A stretch of DNA of 64,000 nt from CAVXEH01 sp963805305 (GTDB lineage: Bacteria > Chloroflexota > Limnocylindria > QHBO01): the NCBI GenBank assembly GCA_963805305.1, contig CAWDTM010000007.1, positions 1 through 64,000 of the forward strand, given 5' to 3'. Position numbers and translations under genes: made by a program. The notes under the pieces were generated by a model. That model saw only the letters and a list, made by a program, of their open reading frames with translations. It ran no database searches and had not been told where the DNA came from. Below, in pieces: positions 26,646 through 35,378 of the stretch (the first letter of the stretch is position 1; each line of letters opens with the position of its first letter).

Positions 26646-29600
26646 ATGGTCATATGTCCGCAGTGCGGGGAGGCGAATCCCGATCGGTTCCGGATCTGCG
26701 GCATGTGTGGCTCGCAGCTCACGGTCCACGTTGGACCACGCGAGGTGCGGAAGACCGTCACGGTCGTCTTCTCGGACCTGAAGGACTCGACCGCCATTGG
26801 CGAACGCCTCGACACTGAGTCCGTTCGCGAAGCGCTGACCTTCTACTTTGCTGAGATGCAGGCCGTCCTCCGGCGGCATGGCGGAACGGTGGAGAAGTAC
26901 ATCGGCGACGCCATCATGGCCGTGTTCGGGCTGCCAACGGTCCATGAGGACGACGCCATCCGTGCCGTCCGGGCCGCGCTCGAGATGCAGACCAGATTGC
27001 GCTCCATCAACGACGAGATGGAGCGGAACTGGGGCGTTCGGCTCCAGAACCGGACAGGCGTGCACACAGGGGAGGTGGTGGCCGGCGACGCCTCGAGTGC
27101 CCAACGCCTGGTAAGTGGTGACACCGTGAACACGGCGGCCCGCCTCGAGCAGGCGGCGCCTACGGACGGGGTGCTGATCGGAGCCACGACGTACGAGCTG
27201 GTGAAGCATGCGGCCGTGGTTGAGCCGATGGAGCCGCTCGATCTCAAAGGAAAGGCCGATCGCGTGGCCGCCTTCCGCCTGTTGGCCATCAGGCTCGAGC
27301 CAGACGTGAGTCCGCGCCTGGCAATGCCCCTGGTCGGCCGGGTGGAAGAGCTCGCTCGACTCCGACGGGCGCACGCCGAGGCGACTCGAACCGAAGCTGG
27401 CCACCTGGTAACAGTGCTCGGAAGCGCCGGGGTCGGGAAGTCCCGACTCATCAGCGAGTTCCTCGCGTCGCTCGATCCGCCGGGCACCATCCTTCGTGGC
27501 CGATGCCTGTCGTATGGGGACGGAATCACGTTCTGGCCGCTGATCGAGGCCATCCGCGGCGCTGCAGGGATTGAAGAGGATCAGGATCGGACTGAGGCGC
27601 TCCCGCGCCTTTCCGCGTTATGCGGGGGGAGGACCAGGGTGGTTGACCGGTTGGCATCCATCATCGGTCTATCGGACGCGACCTTTGCCCTTGAGGAGAC
27701 GTTCTGGGCGGTCCGTGCGCTGCTGCAGGGGCTTGGCGACACCGCGCCAGCGGTGGTCATCTTCGATGACATCCATTGGGCGGAGCCGACGCTGCTCGAC
27801 CTGATCGAGGAGCTGGGTGCGGCGGGCGACGTACCCGCGCTGGTGATCGGCTCGGCCAGGGCGGAGCTGGTCGACGAGCACCCGCACTGGGCCGAGAAGG
27901 TTCCGCGAGCGATTCGAATCGACCTTCGGCCGCTTTCGGCCGACGACAGCCACGCCATCATTGCCGCGCTGCTCGGTGGTTCGGCGGCCCCGGAAGAGCT
28001 CGTCGACAGGATCTCGCGAGCTGCTGAGGGGAATCCGCTCTTCGTGGAGCAGATGGTGTCCATGCTTGTTGACGGGGAGGTCCTCCGGCAGGGCCGGGAC
28101 GGGGCGTGGGCACTCAGCCATGGGGTGGACTCCATCGCCATGCCTCCCACCGTCGCGGCCGTGATCGAAGCGCGGCTCGACAGGCTGCCCGAGGACGATC
28201 GGTCGGTGCTGCAAGAGGGCTCGGTCATCGGCGTCGTCTTCTATCCGAGTGCCGTGCAGGCGATGTCGCCTCCTGAGCTCAGCACCGTGGTGGGGCGCTC
28301 CCTCGAGCGGCTGACCAGGCGGCAGTTCGTCCGGCCGGAGCCGACGACCTTCATGGACGAGCCCTCGGTCCGATTCGAGCACGCGCTGATCCAGGACGGC
28401 GCCTATCGGTCACTGCTGAAACGCGAACGTGCCGACCTCCATGAACGGTTCGCGCGGTGGCTCGAGGCTCGCTCGTCCTCCGGACCGTTGGGCACCGAGG
28501 AGATCATTGGCTATCACCTCGAGCAGGCGGTCAGAAACCTCGGCGAGCTGGGACCGGCCGACGAACACGCCCGCGAGCTGGCACGATGGGGTAGTGCCCA
28601 GCTTGCCGTCGCGGGCCGACGTGCCTCCGCGCGCGGAGACAGCCCCGCTGCTGCCAACCTCCTGGAACGCGCAGCCGGATTGCTCGATCCTGGCGAGCGT
28701 GACGCGGTCGAGCTTCGCTTGCACCTGGCGGAGGTGCTGGCCGCGCTTGGCGAGTTCGATCGTTCGGCTGGCGTCGCCGGAGATGCCATGGCGACAGCTC
28801 GTGACCTCCACGACTCAAGATTGGTGACGAACGCGGAGCTAGTCATGCTCTACCTGCGCTACACCCTCGATCCTCAGGGCATGAGCGACGAAGTGATTCG
28901 CACAACGCAGGACGCCATTGCTTCCCTGGAAGCTGCGGGTGACCACGGGGGACTGGTGAGAGCCTGGCGGTTGCTCGGGTGGGTCCATGGCACTGCCTGT
29001 CACTACGGAGCCGCCGAGGCTGCCGTCGAGGAGGCGGTCCGGCATGCCAGGTCGGCAGGGGATCGTCGGGCCGAGACACGGAACCTCATGTCCATCGCGC
29101 TCTCCGCCCTGTATGGGCCTCGGCCAGTGGCGGAGGCGATTGTCGTCGCGCATCGCACGGCAGAGGAGGTGGCCGATGACCGACGGGCTGAAGGCGTCGT
29201 GCTCTGCGCGCTGGCGCACCTTCAGGCGCTCGCCGGCTCGTTCGATGAGGCCAGAACGAGCTACCGGGCAGCTCGTTCGGTCCTTGAAGAGCTGGGCGGA
29301 ACCGTCATGGCGGCCACTGTAGGGCTGGACTCGGGCAGCGTGGAGCTCCTCGCCGGCGATCCGGAGGCGGCAGAGGGAGAGCTTCGCCGCGATTACGAAA
29401 CGCTGGAGTCGATCGGCGAGCGATACACCTTGTCGACCGTGGCGGGCATGCTCGGGGAGGCGCTCCTGGCTCAGGGCCGTGGTGACGAGGCTCTCGAGTT
29501 CACCGCGGTGGCCGAGCAGTACGCGGCCGACGACGACGTGGAATCGCAGAGCCTTTGGCGGAGAGTGCGCGCACGCGCGCTGAGCAATGGCGGACACGCC

Positions 29601-29843
29601 AACGAGGCACTTCTCCTTGCCGAGCAGGCGTACGCGCTCGTCCGGGATACCGACGCCCCGGTACTGAGGGCGGAATGCCTGGTTGACCTGGCTACCGTGC
29701 TCGCCAAGCAGCAGCAGGTCGATGCCGCTCGCCAGACGCTCCTCCAGGCGATGGCGCTGCTGGAGGCGAAGGGCGATATCGTTGACGCTGCGAGGGCCCA
29801 GGCCCAATTCGACAGCCTGGCTGTCGGCACACACCCGGGGTAG
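26646..29843 (+). CDS. Zinc-ribbon / class III cyclase / AAA ATPase / TPR protein
   Basis: A 1,065-residue cytosolic signalling protein. A zinc ribbon with C4, C7, C18 and C21 opens it. A class III adenylate/guanylate cyclase domain follows (about 35-210) with metal Asp in VVFSDLKDST (D44) and in YIGDAIMAVFG (D88). The usual GFT after the first Asp is DST here. Then comes an AAA/STAND-type ATPase with Walker A GSAGVGKS near residue 258, Walker B VVIFDDIHWAEP, and a long TPR-like helical region from about 600. The fold is that of LuxR-MalT-like or cyclase-STAND sensors; output may be cAMP or only ATP-dependent assembly. It is monocistronic, with a hairpin and repeat copy 2 downstream. A paralogue is at 46534. 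Confidence 0.85.
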   Translation: MVICPQCGEANPDRFRICGMCGSQLTVHVGPREVRKTVTVVFSDLKDSTAIGERLDTESVREALTFYFAEMQAVLRRHGGTVEKYIGDAIMAVFGLPTVHEDDAIRAVRAALEMQTRLRSINDEMERNWGVRLQNRTGVHTGEVVAGDASSAQRLVSGDTVNTAARLEQAAPTDGVLIGATTYELVKHAAVVEPMEPLDLKGKADRVAAFRLLAIRLEPDVSPRLAMPLVGRVEELARLRRAHAEATRTEAGHLVTVLGSAGVGKSRLISEFLASLDPPGTILRGRCLSYGDGITFWPLIEAIRGAAGIEEDQDRTEALPRLSALCGGRTRVVDRLASIIGLSDATFALEETFWAVRALLQGLGDTAPAVVIFDDIHWAEPTLLDLIEELGAAGDVPALVIGSARAELVDEHPHWAEKVPRAIRIDLRPLSADDSHAIIAALLGGSAAPEELVDRISRAAEGNPLFVEQMVSMLVDGEVLRQGRDGAWALSHGVDSIAMPPTVAAVIEARLDRLPEDDRSVLQEGSVIGVVFYPSAVQAMSPPELSTVVGRSLERLTRRQFVRPEPTTFMDEPSVRFEHALIQDGAYRSLLKRERADLHERFARWLEARSSSGPLGTEEIIGYHLEQAVRNLGELGPADEHARELARWGSAQLAVAGRRASARGDSPAAANLLERAAGLLDPGERDAVELRLHLAEVLAALGEFDRSAGVAGDAMATARDLHDSRLVTNAELVMLYLRYTLDPQGMSDEVIRTTQDAIASLEAAGDHGGLVRAWRLLGWVHGTACHYGAAEAAVEEAVRHARSAGDRRAETRNLMSIALSALYGPRPVAEAIVVAHRTAEEVADDRRAEGVVLCALAHLQALAGSFDEARTSYRAARSVLEELGGTVMAATVGLDSGSVELLAGDPEAAEGELRRDYETLESIGERYTLSTVAGMLGEALLAQGRGDEALEFTAVAEQYAADDDVESQSLWRRVRARALSNGGHANEALLLAEQAYALVRDTDAPVLRAECLVDLATVLAKQQQVDAARQTLLQAMALLEAKGDIVDAARAQAQFDSLAVGTHPG

Positions 29844-29858
29844 CGGCCGCTCGCGACG

Positions 29859-29896
29859 TTGTGCGGAGTGCACAGATCCGGGTGAGCGGCGCGCCC
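29859..29896. repeat. 38-bp dispersed repeat, copy 2
   Basis: Exact copy of 19792-19829, in the same orientation relative to the plus strand. It lies 16 nt after the cyclase/AAA gene stop and 95 nt before the glutamate-synthase operon. See copy 1 for its two potential hairpins. Confidence 0.9.
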
Positions 29897-29937
29897 ATCC
29901 GCGGAGCGTCGTCGACGGCTACCATCACCGGGTTGAT

Positions 29938-29960
29938 CCGCCTCCGGCACGCGGAGGCGG
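29938..29960 (+). terminator. Hairpin between cyclase gene and glutamate-synthase operon
   Basis: A perfect 8-bp inverted repeat, CCGCCTCC with a 7-nt loop, pairing with GGAGGCGG. It sits 95 nt after the cyclase stop and 31 nt before the ATG at 29991. Either a terminator for the upstream gene or a leader structure of the operon; the 3' arm contains GGAGG and could hide a Shine-Dalgarno-like sequence. No T-tract. Confidence 0.5.
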
Positions 29961-29990
29961 CGGTTCCGTCCGAGGTGACCGAGATCGGCA

Positions 29991-31364
29991 ATGAGCGCGT
30001 CGACTGAGTCGAAGACCTATCGACGCTATCACCTCCGGACCCAGCCGATGCCGGAGCTCACCCCGGTGCCGCCGCGCTTCCGCGTCCGCGTCAAGCGACA
30101 CAAGCTCATCGCGCTCGTCGCGCGGGAGCTGATCGAGACGAGGGGGGACCTGCGGGTCTCGCTGAGCCGTCCGTGCGTCTACGGGGTCTTCGGCCGTCCG
30201 GTGGGCGGCCTCTGGCCGCGCGAGGAGAACTGCGTCGGCTGCCTGCGCTGCACGGTGCAGTACCCCGACATGGTTCGCGTGGAGCCGAACCCCGCTCGAG
30301 CGCGGCTCGCTGCACCCGGCCTCACGCCGGACCAGGTCGACACCCTCCTCTACGAGGCGCGCACGGGTCGGGTGCCGGTCCGGGGAGCCGGGTACCGGGG
30401 CCGCTTCGGAGGGACCAGCTGGGACGGCATGTGGCTGGACATGTCCGAGATCGTGCGACCCACCCGCGATGGGATCCACGGCCGGGAGACGATCTCGACG
30501 GCGGTGGAGATCGGCGGGAAGCTCCCGACGCTCACCTTTGATGACGCCGGCCGGCCCGTCGATGAGGCGCCACCGCTGCGCTGGGTGGAGCTTCCGTTCA
30601 TCCTCGACGGGACCGGCGTTGCCGATTCGGCGCTCGTGGCCCGCATCCTGGCCGAGACCGCTCGGCAGGCGGGCACGCTGGCGCTCCTGCCCGGGCGGGT
30701 CGCTGCCCCGGGCTTGCTGACGCCGGACCAGCGCGCGGCCGTCGTTCCCTCCGGCCCGGTGGACGGCGACGTCCCGCTGCTCGAGATTGATGCGCTCGAC
30801 CCGGTCGCGCGGGAACGGGCGGCGCTCGCGCGCGCGTCATCCCGGCGCACCATCGTCATGTGGAGGGTGCCACTGGGCACCGATCTCGTCCCCTTGACTG
30901 CCGGGGGCGCGGAGGTCCTCCGCGTGGTTGCCAGCCCCGACCAACAGCTCGCGCCCGATCTGCCACGCCAGCTGCGCGCGATGCACGAGCGCCTCGTGGA
31001 GGCGGGCCTCCGTGACCGTGTCACCCTGATTGGCAGCGTCGGCGTCCGCCAGGCGGAGCACGCCGCCAAGGCCGTCGCCTGCGGACTGGACCTGGTCGCG
31101 CTGGACCTGCCGCTGTGGATCGCGCTCCAGGCGAACCTCGGCGCGAATCCCCCGCGGTTCCCGCAGCGCATGAGCCTCGAATGGGGAACCGGCAGGTTGC
31201 AGAACCTGCTCTCCTCGTGGCGGGACCAGCTCCTCGAGGTGCTTGGCGCCATGGGACTCCGGGAGGTCCGGCGCCTTCGCGGTGAGCTGGGACGCACGAT
31301 CTTCCAGGACGAGATGGAGCGCGAGGCGTTTGGCGAGATCGCCGGCTGGGAGCCGGCGCCATGA
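29991..31364 (+). CDS. Glutamate-synthase-related protein with half-ferredoxin motif
   Basis: A 457-residue cytosolic protein and first gene of a three-gene operon. Near residue 75 it has NCVGCLRCTVQYP, a CxxCxxC iron-sulfur motif. Then comes PVRGAGYRGRFGGTSWDGMWLDMSEIVRPTRDGIHGRE, a segment I associate with archaeal-type glutamate synthase FMN proteins. The middle (about 200-350) is barrel-like but lacks the clear GxGxG/FMN phosphate motifs seen in the next gene. The ending (SLEWGTGRLQNLLSSWRDQLLEVL) resembles the C-terminal helices of the COG0069 family. I read it as a diverged, perhaps non-catalytic, partner subunit carrying electrons. It overlaps the next gene by 4 nt (ATGA). Confidence 0.6.
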   Translation: MSASTESKTYRRYHLRTQPMPELTPVPPRFRVRVKRHKLIALVARELIETRGDLRVSLSRPCVYGVFGRPVGGLWPREENCVGCLRCTVQYPDMVRVEPNPARARLAAPGLTPDQVDTLLYEARTGRVPVRGAGYRGRFGGTSWDGMWLDMSEIVRPTRDGIHGRETISTAVEIGGKLPTLTFDDAGRPVDEAPPLRWVELPFILDGTGVADSALVARILAETARQAGTLALLPGRVAAPGLLTPDQRAAVVPSGPVDGDVPLLEIDALDPVARERAALARASSRRTIVMWRVPLGTDLVPLTAGGAEVLRVVASPDQQLAPDLPRQLRAMHERLVEAGLRDRVTLIGSVGVRQAEHAAKAVACGLDLVALDLPLWIALQANLGANPPRFPQRMSLEWGTGRLQNLLSSWRDQLLEVLGAMGLREVRRLRGELGRTIFQDEMEREAFGEIAGWEPAP

Positions 31365-32650
31365 CGGCAGACCCCGGCGATCGGGTGATCCGCAAGCACG
31401 TTCACGCCCTCCGCGATGGGTTCGACGCGTGGCCGGGTGGGTCGCACGGCACCCCGCCGGCCATGGGCGACGCGCGCTGGACGGCGCCCCTCATCCTCTC
31501 CACCTGGGAGCAGGCGGCGGGCCGCCCGGCGATCGTGGAGGACGGAACCGGCGCCTCCGGGGGAGGCTTCGACTCGCTCGCCTTCCGGTCCCTGCCAACG
31601 GCAGAGCGGGCTGATCCCGCGAGCGTGGACCTGAGCATCCCCCTGAACCGCCGTGGCGAGGGGCCGGCCATCGAGATCCCCATCCCCTGGTACGGAGCGG
31701 GGATGTCGTATGGATCGGTCAGCGAGGAGGTGATGCTGGCGCGCGCCATGGCAGCCAGGGAATGGGGCACCTTCACCTCCACCGGCGAGGGCGGCTATCC
31801 CGACTCCCTGGTCCCGTACGCATCCCACGTGATCACCCAGGTGGCGACCGGCATGTTCGGGATCCGCGAGGAGACGATCCAGCGCGCGCCCATCGTCGAG
31901 ATCAAGTACGCGCAGGGTGCCAAGCCGGGCCTCGGTGGACACCTGCTCGGCGACAAGGCGACCTCCGCCGTGGCGGCCATGCGTGAGAGCGTCCCGTGGG
32001 TGAGCCTCTTCAGCCCCTTCCCGTTCCACAGCGTCTACTCGGTGGAGGACCACCGAAAGCACATCGACTGGCTGCGGAGCGTCAATCCGGGCTCCCTGAT
32101 CTCCGTGAAGGTGTCGACTCCCACCGACGTCGACATGGTCGCGGTGGGCAGCTACTACGCGGGCGCCCACATCCTCCACGTGGACGGCTCGTACGGCGGC
32201 ACCGGCGCTGCTCCGGAGATCGCCAAGAAGAACATCGCCATGCCCATCGAGCTGGCGCTGCCGCGCGTGCACCGGTTCCTCACCGACGAGGGGATCCGTG
32301 ACGAGCTGGTGGTCCTCGCCTCCGGCGGCATCCGCAGCGCCGATGACCTCGCCAAGGCCATCGCTCTGGGCGCGGATGGCTGCGTGCTGGGCACCGTGGA
32401 GCTGGTGGCCCTGGGCTGCACCCGGTGCAGCAACTGCGAGCGCGGGCGCGGCTGCCCGTTCGGCCTGACGACCACCGACCCGGAGCTCTCGCAGCTCGTG
32501 GATCCGGCGTGGGGCGCGGAGCGCATCTCGAACCTGTACGCCTCCTTCGAGCGGCGGCTGCGCCGCATCGTTGCGAGCCTGGGGCTCCCCAGCATCCGCG
32601 ACCTCCGCGGCCGAACGGACCTCCTCGTCTACAAGCGGGGAGACGCATGA
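31361..32650 (+). CDS. FMN-binding glutamate synthase domain protein (GltB-type)
   Basis: A 429-residue TIM-barrel FMN protein of the glutamate synthase central/FMN family. Landmarks are IPIPWYGAGMSYGSVSEEVMLARA near residue 105, the acceptor-side TGEGGYPDSL, IKYAQGAKPGLGGHL, ISVKVSTPTDV, HVDGSYGGTGAAP, and FMN-phosphate ASGGIRSADDLAKAIALGAD. A [3Fe-4S]-type cluster follows as CTRCSNCERGRGCPFG near residue 352. In glutamate synthase this domain condenses 2-oxoglutarate with channelled ammonia using reduced FMN. It matches GlxD/archaeal GltB; N-methylglutamate synthase is an alternative. Translationally coupled at both ends. Confidence 0.85.
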   Translation: MTADPGDRVIRKHVHALRDGFDAWPGGSHGTPPAMGDARWTAPLILSTWEQAAGRPAIVEDGTGASGGGFDSLAFRSLPTAERADPASVDLSIPLNRRGEGPAIEIPIPWYGAGMSYGSVSEEVMLARAMAAREWGTFTSTGEGGYPDSLVPYASHVITQVATGMFGIREETIQRAPIVEIKYAQGAKPGLGGHLLGDKATSAVAAMRESVPWVSLFSPFPFHSVYSVEDHRKHIDWLRSVNPGSLISVKVSTPTDVDMVAVGSYYAGAHILHVDGSYGGTGAAPEIAKKNIAMPIELALPRVHRFLTDEGIRDELVVLASGGIRSADDLAKAIALGADGCVLGTVELVALGCTRCSNCERGRGCPFGLTTTDPELSQLVDPAWGAERISNLYASFERRLRRIVASLGLPSIRDLRGRTDLLVYKRGDA

Positions 32651-35229
32651 ACCGCGCCGAGATCGCCGAGGCGCTGATCGCCTCCGCGGCTTGGCTGCGG
32701 CCCGCCGCCGCCACCACCGCCACCCACAAGGTCGAGGCGGAAGGCGGCTGCGGGGTCGTGGGCGTCGCCGCCAGCGTGCCCGTCCCGGGCCGCGCGCTCC
32801 TGCAGTCGCTCGAGCAGATGCGGAATCGCGGCAACGGGAAGGGCGGCGGAATCGCGGCCGTGGGCCTGGATGCCGGGTGGCTGGGCGTCCCGGCCGAGGT
32901 CCTTGCGGACCGCTACCTGCTGGCGGTCGCCTACCTCGATCCGGGCGCGCGTTCGGAGGTCGAGGCTCAGTTCGTCACGCCGCTCTTCACGGTGGACCAC
33001 GTCGTCGAGCTTCCGGCGCACCAGGATCGCGCCCCCGACCCATCCATCCACCACCCAGACGTCACCGCCTACCTTGTCCGGGTCCGTCCCGAGGCGAGGG
33101 CGCGATTCGCGGCGGAGAGCGGCATCGGCGCGGAGCAGGTCGAGACCATCGAGGACGAGCTCGTCTACCAGAACAGCGTCCGCCTCAACGCCGCGTTCTA
33201 TGCCTCCACGGGCGAGAAGCGGGCGTTCGTCCTCTCGCACGGCAAGGACCTGCTGGTCCTCAAGCTGGTCGCCCACGGCGACGACGTCATCCGCGTCTAC
33301 GGGCTGGAGGAGATGCGGGCCCACGTGTGGATTGGCCACCATCGGTACCCGACCAAGGGACGCGTCTGGCACCCCGGCGGGGCCCACCCCTTCGTGGGGC
33401 TCCACGAGGCACTCGTCCACAACGGGGACTTCGCCAACTACGCGTCCATCTGCTCCCATCTGGCGCAGCGCAACCGGTTCCCGCACTTCCTGACCGACAC
33501 CGAGGTGGCAGCGCTGCTCTTCGACCTGCTGCACCGGACGTACGGCTACCCCCTCGAGTACGTCATCGAGGCGCTGGCGCCCACCACGGAGCGGGACTTC
33601 GCGCTTCTTCCCGAGGAGAAGCAGGGGATCTATCGGCTCCTCCAGGCCAACCACCTGCGCGGCTCGCCCGACGGTCCTTGGTACTTCCTCATCGCGCAAT
33701 CCGCCCTGCGGGAGCGCGAGGTGCGCCTGATCGGCATCACCGACACGAGCATGCTGCGGCCCCAGGTCTTCGCCCTCCAGCAGGGGGAGGCGAGCATCGG
33801 CGTGGCGGCCAGCGAGAAGCAGGCCATCGACGCCCTCCTCGAGTCCCTGGCCCGCGACGACGCCCGCTTCTGGCCGCGCGCCGACACGTACTGGAGCGCC
33901 CGCGGGGGCAGCCATACCGATGGCGGCGCCTTCACCTTCGCGGTGCGGCGAACGACGGCCGGGGCCAGCCTCGTCGTCCGCGACAAGTTCGGCCGCGCCA
34001 TCGAGACCGATGCGGGCCGAACGCCCGTTCCGGGCGCGACGCGGAAGCGGGCACCACTCCCCGGGCTGGTGGACGGCGGGCCGGAGGCCGTCTTCGCCCA
34101 GGTCACCGGGCGCATCGCGGCGGGGGACGGAGACGGGATGCGAGGCGCGCTCGACGCGCTGGTGAGCAGCGCCGAGGCGGGTGACACCGAGCGCGAGCGT
34201 GCGTTCGCCGTGCTTGCCGGGCTCCTCGACCGCCGCTACCCGGTCAGGCCCTGGAAGCGCAGCGCGGTGCTGGCGCTGGTCGACGAGGCGGTGGCGCGTG
34301 TCACCGACGCGATCCGCGACCGGCCGTCGGACGCATTCCGCTGGGTCGGCGCGGGCGCGTCGATCCGACCCCTGGCTGCAGGGGGATCGGCGATCACCCT
34401 GGTCATCGACGCCCGCGGGCTGCCTGCCGAAGGCGGTGGGTCCCCCGGCCAGCTCCTGCTCGAGGCATACGCCGCCGGCGCCCGGCGGTTCGCGGTGACC
34501 GGCGCACGCGGCCATCGGTTCATCGCCTGCGGCCTGGGGCCGGATTCGGTCGGCACCCGCATCGAGGTCTTCGGCTCGTCCGGCGACTACCTCGCCTCCG
34601 GGATCGACGGGGCGGAGGTGATCGTCCACGGATCCGGGCAGGACCAGCTCGCCCAGATCACGAAGGCCGGAACGCTCGTAATCCACGGGGACGTTGGGCA
34701 GACCTTCATGTACGCGGCGAAGGGAGGGGACGTCTTCGTCCGCGGCGGCGCGGCCGGCCGACCGCTGATCAACGCGGTCGGGCGTCCGCGGGTCGTGATC
34801 AACGGCACCTGCCTCGACTACCTCGCGGAGTCGTTCATGGCCGGCGACCCGGCGGCGGGAGGCGGTTTCGTGATCCTCAACGGGGTTCGCCTCGACGAGG
34901 ACGGCGAGGTCTGCGAGCTCGACACGCCGTACCCGGGCGGGAACCTCTTCTCGCTCGCCTCCGGCGGCGCGATCTTCGTGCGGGATCCGCACGGGAAGCT
35001 GGGCGACGATCAGCTCAACGGCGGCCGCTTTGCCGACCTGGCCGATGCCGACTGGATGCTCATCGAACCGTACCTGGAGCGCAACGAGGGACATTTCGGG
35101 ATCACCGTCGATCGGCTCCTGACCGTGGACGGCGGCCGCCGGTCCCCGTCGCAGGTCTACCGGGTCATTCGGCCCGATCGGCTCTCGGCCCTCTCCCCCG
35201 AGGAGGCCTGGGTCCGCCCGGAGGGCTAG
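32647..35229 (+). CDS. Glutamine amidotransferase (class II) fused to GXGXG domain
   Basis: An 860-residue fusion. The N-terminal half is a class II glutamine amidotransferase with nucleophile candidate C35 in EGGCGVVGVA, plus WIGHHRYPTKGRVW, HPFVGLHEALVHNGDFANY and the LTDTEVAALLFDLL segment. The C-terminal half (about residue 600 on) is the GXGXG right-handed helix domain of glutamate synthase (ARRFAVTGARGHRFIACGLG, GSGQDQLAQITKAGTLVIHGDVGQTFMYAAKGGDVFVRGG, GGFVILNGV). The Cys is not residue 2, so 34 residues would have to be removed, as for GltB propeptides. The first ATG overlaps the previous stop as ATGA. With the two genes upstream it rebuilds a split glutamate synthase. Confidence 0.85.
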   Translation: MNRAEIAEALIASAAWLRPAAATTATHKVEAEGGCGVVGVAASVPVPGRALLQSLEQMRNRGNGKGGGIAAVGLDAGWLGVPAEVLADRYLLAVAYLDPGARSEVEAQFVTPLFTVDHVVELPAHQDRAPDPSIHHPDVTAYLVRVRPEARARFAAESGIGAEQVETIEDELVYQNSVRLNAAFYASTGEKRAFVLSHGKDLLVLKLVAHGDDVIRVYGLEEMRAHVWIGHHRYPTKGRVWHPGGAHPFVGLHEALVHNGDFANYASICSHLAQRNRFPHFLTDTEVAALLFDLLHRTYGYPLEYVIEALAPTTERDFALLPEEKQGIYRLLQANHLRGSPDGPWYFLIAQSALREREVRLIGITDTSMLRPQVFALQQGEASIGVAASEKQAIDALLESLARDDARFWPRADTYWSARGGSHTDGGAFTFAVRRTTAGASLVVRDKFGRAIETDAGRTPVPGATRKRAPLPGLVDGGPEAVFAQVTGRIAAGDGDGMRGALDALVSSAEAGDTERERAFAVLAGLLDRRYPVRPWKRSAVLALVDEAVARVTDAIRDRPSDAFRWVGAGASIRPLAAGGSAITLVIDARGLPAEGGGSPGQLLLEAYAAGARRFAVTGARGHRFIACGLGPDSVGTRIEVFGSSGDYLASGIDGAEVIVHGSGQDQLAQITKAGTLVIHGDVGQTFMYAAKGGDVFVRGGAAGRPLINAVGRPRVVINGTCLDYLAESFMAGDPAAGGGFVILNGVRLDEDGEVCELDTPYPGGNLFSLASGGAIFVRDPHGKLGDDQLNGGRFADLADADWMLIEPYLERNEGHFGITVDRLLTVDGGRRSPSQVYRVIRPDRLSALSPEEAWVRPEG

Positions 35230-35378
35230 GGTTCAGCTCGTGGAGCGCGGGTGTCCATGAGCACGGTTCGGCGGGTCCGTTCGGCGCCTCCCGACCGGGC
35301 CGCCCGGCAGGTGTGCCGCTGGCGGTCCGGGGTCATGCTGGGTCTGCGCGGGACGGTCCGCGCGGGAAGGAGGCGCGC

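Noticed and set aside
29859..29896. 38-bp repeats considered as attachment sites of a 10-kb mobile island.
   Set aside because: No integrase, recombinase or transposase lies between the copies, and neither copy is in a tRNA gene.
32629..35094. A 2.5-kb open frame antisense to the amidotransferase-GXGXG gene.
   Set aside because: Shadow frame: no recognisable domain, no ribosome binding site, and the plus strand is a confident enzyme gene.
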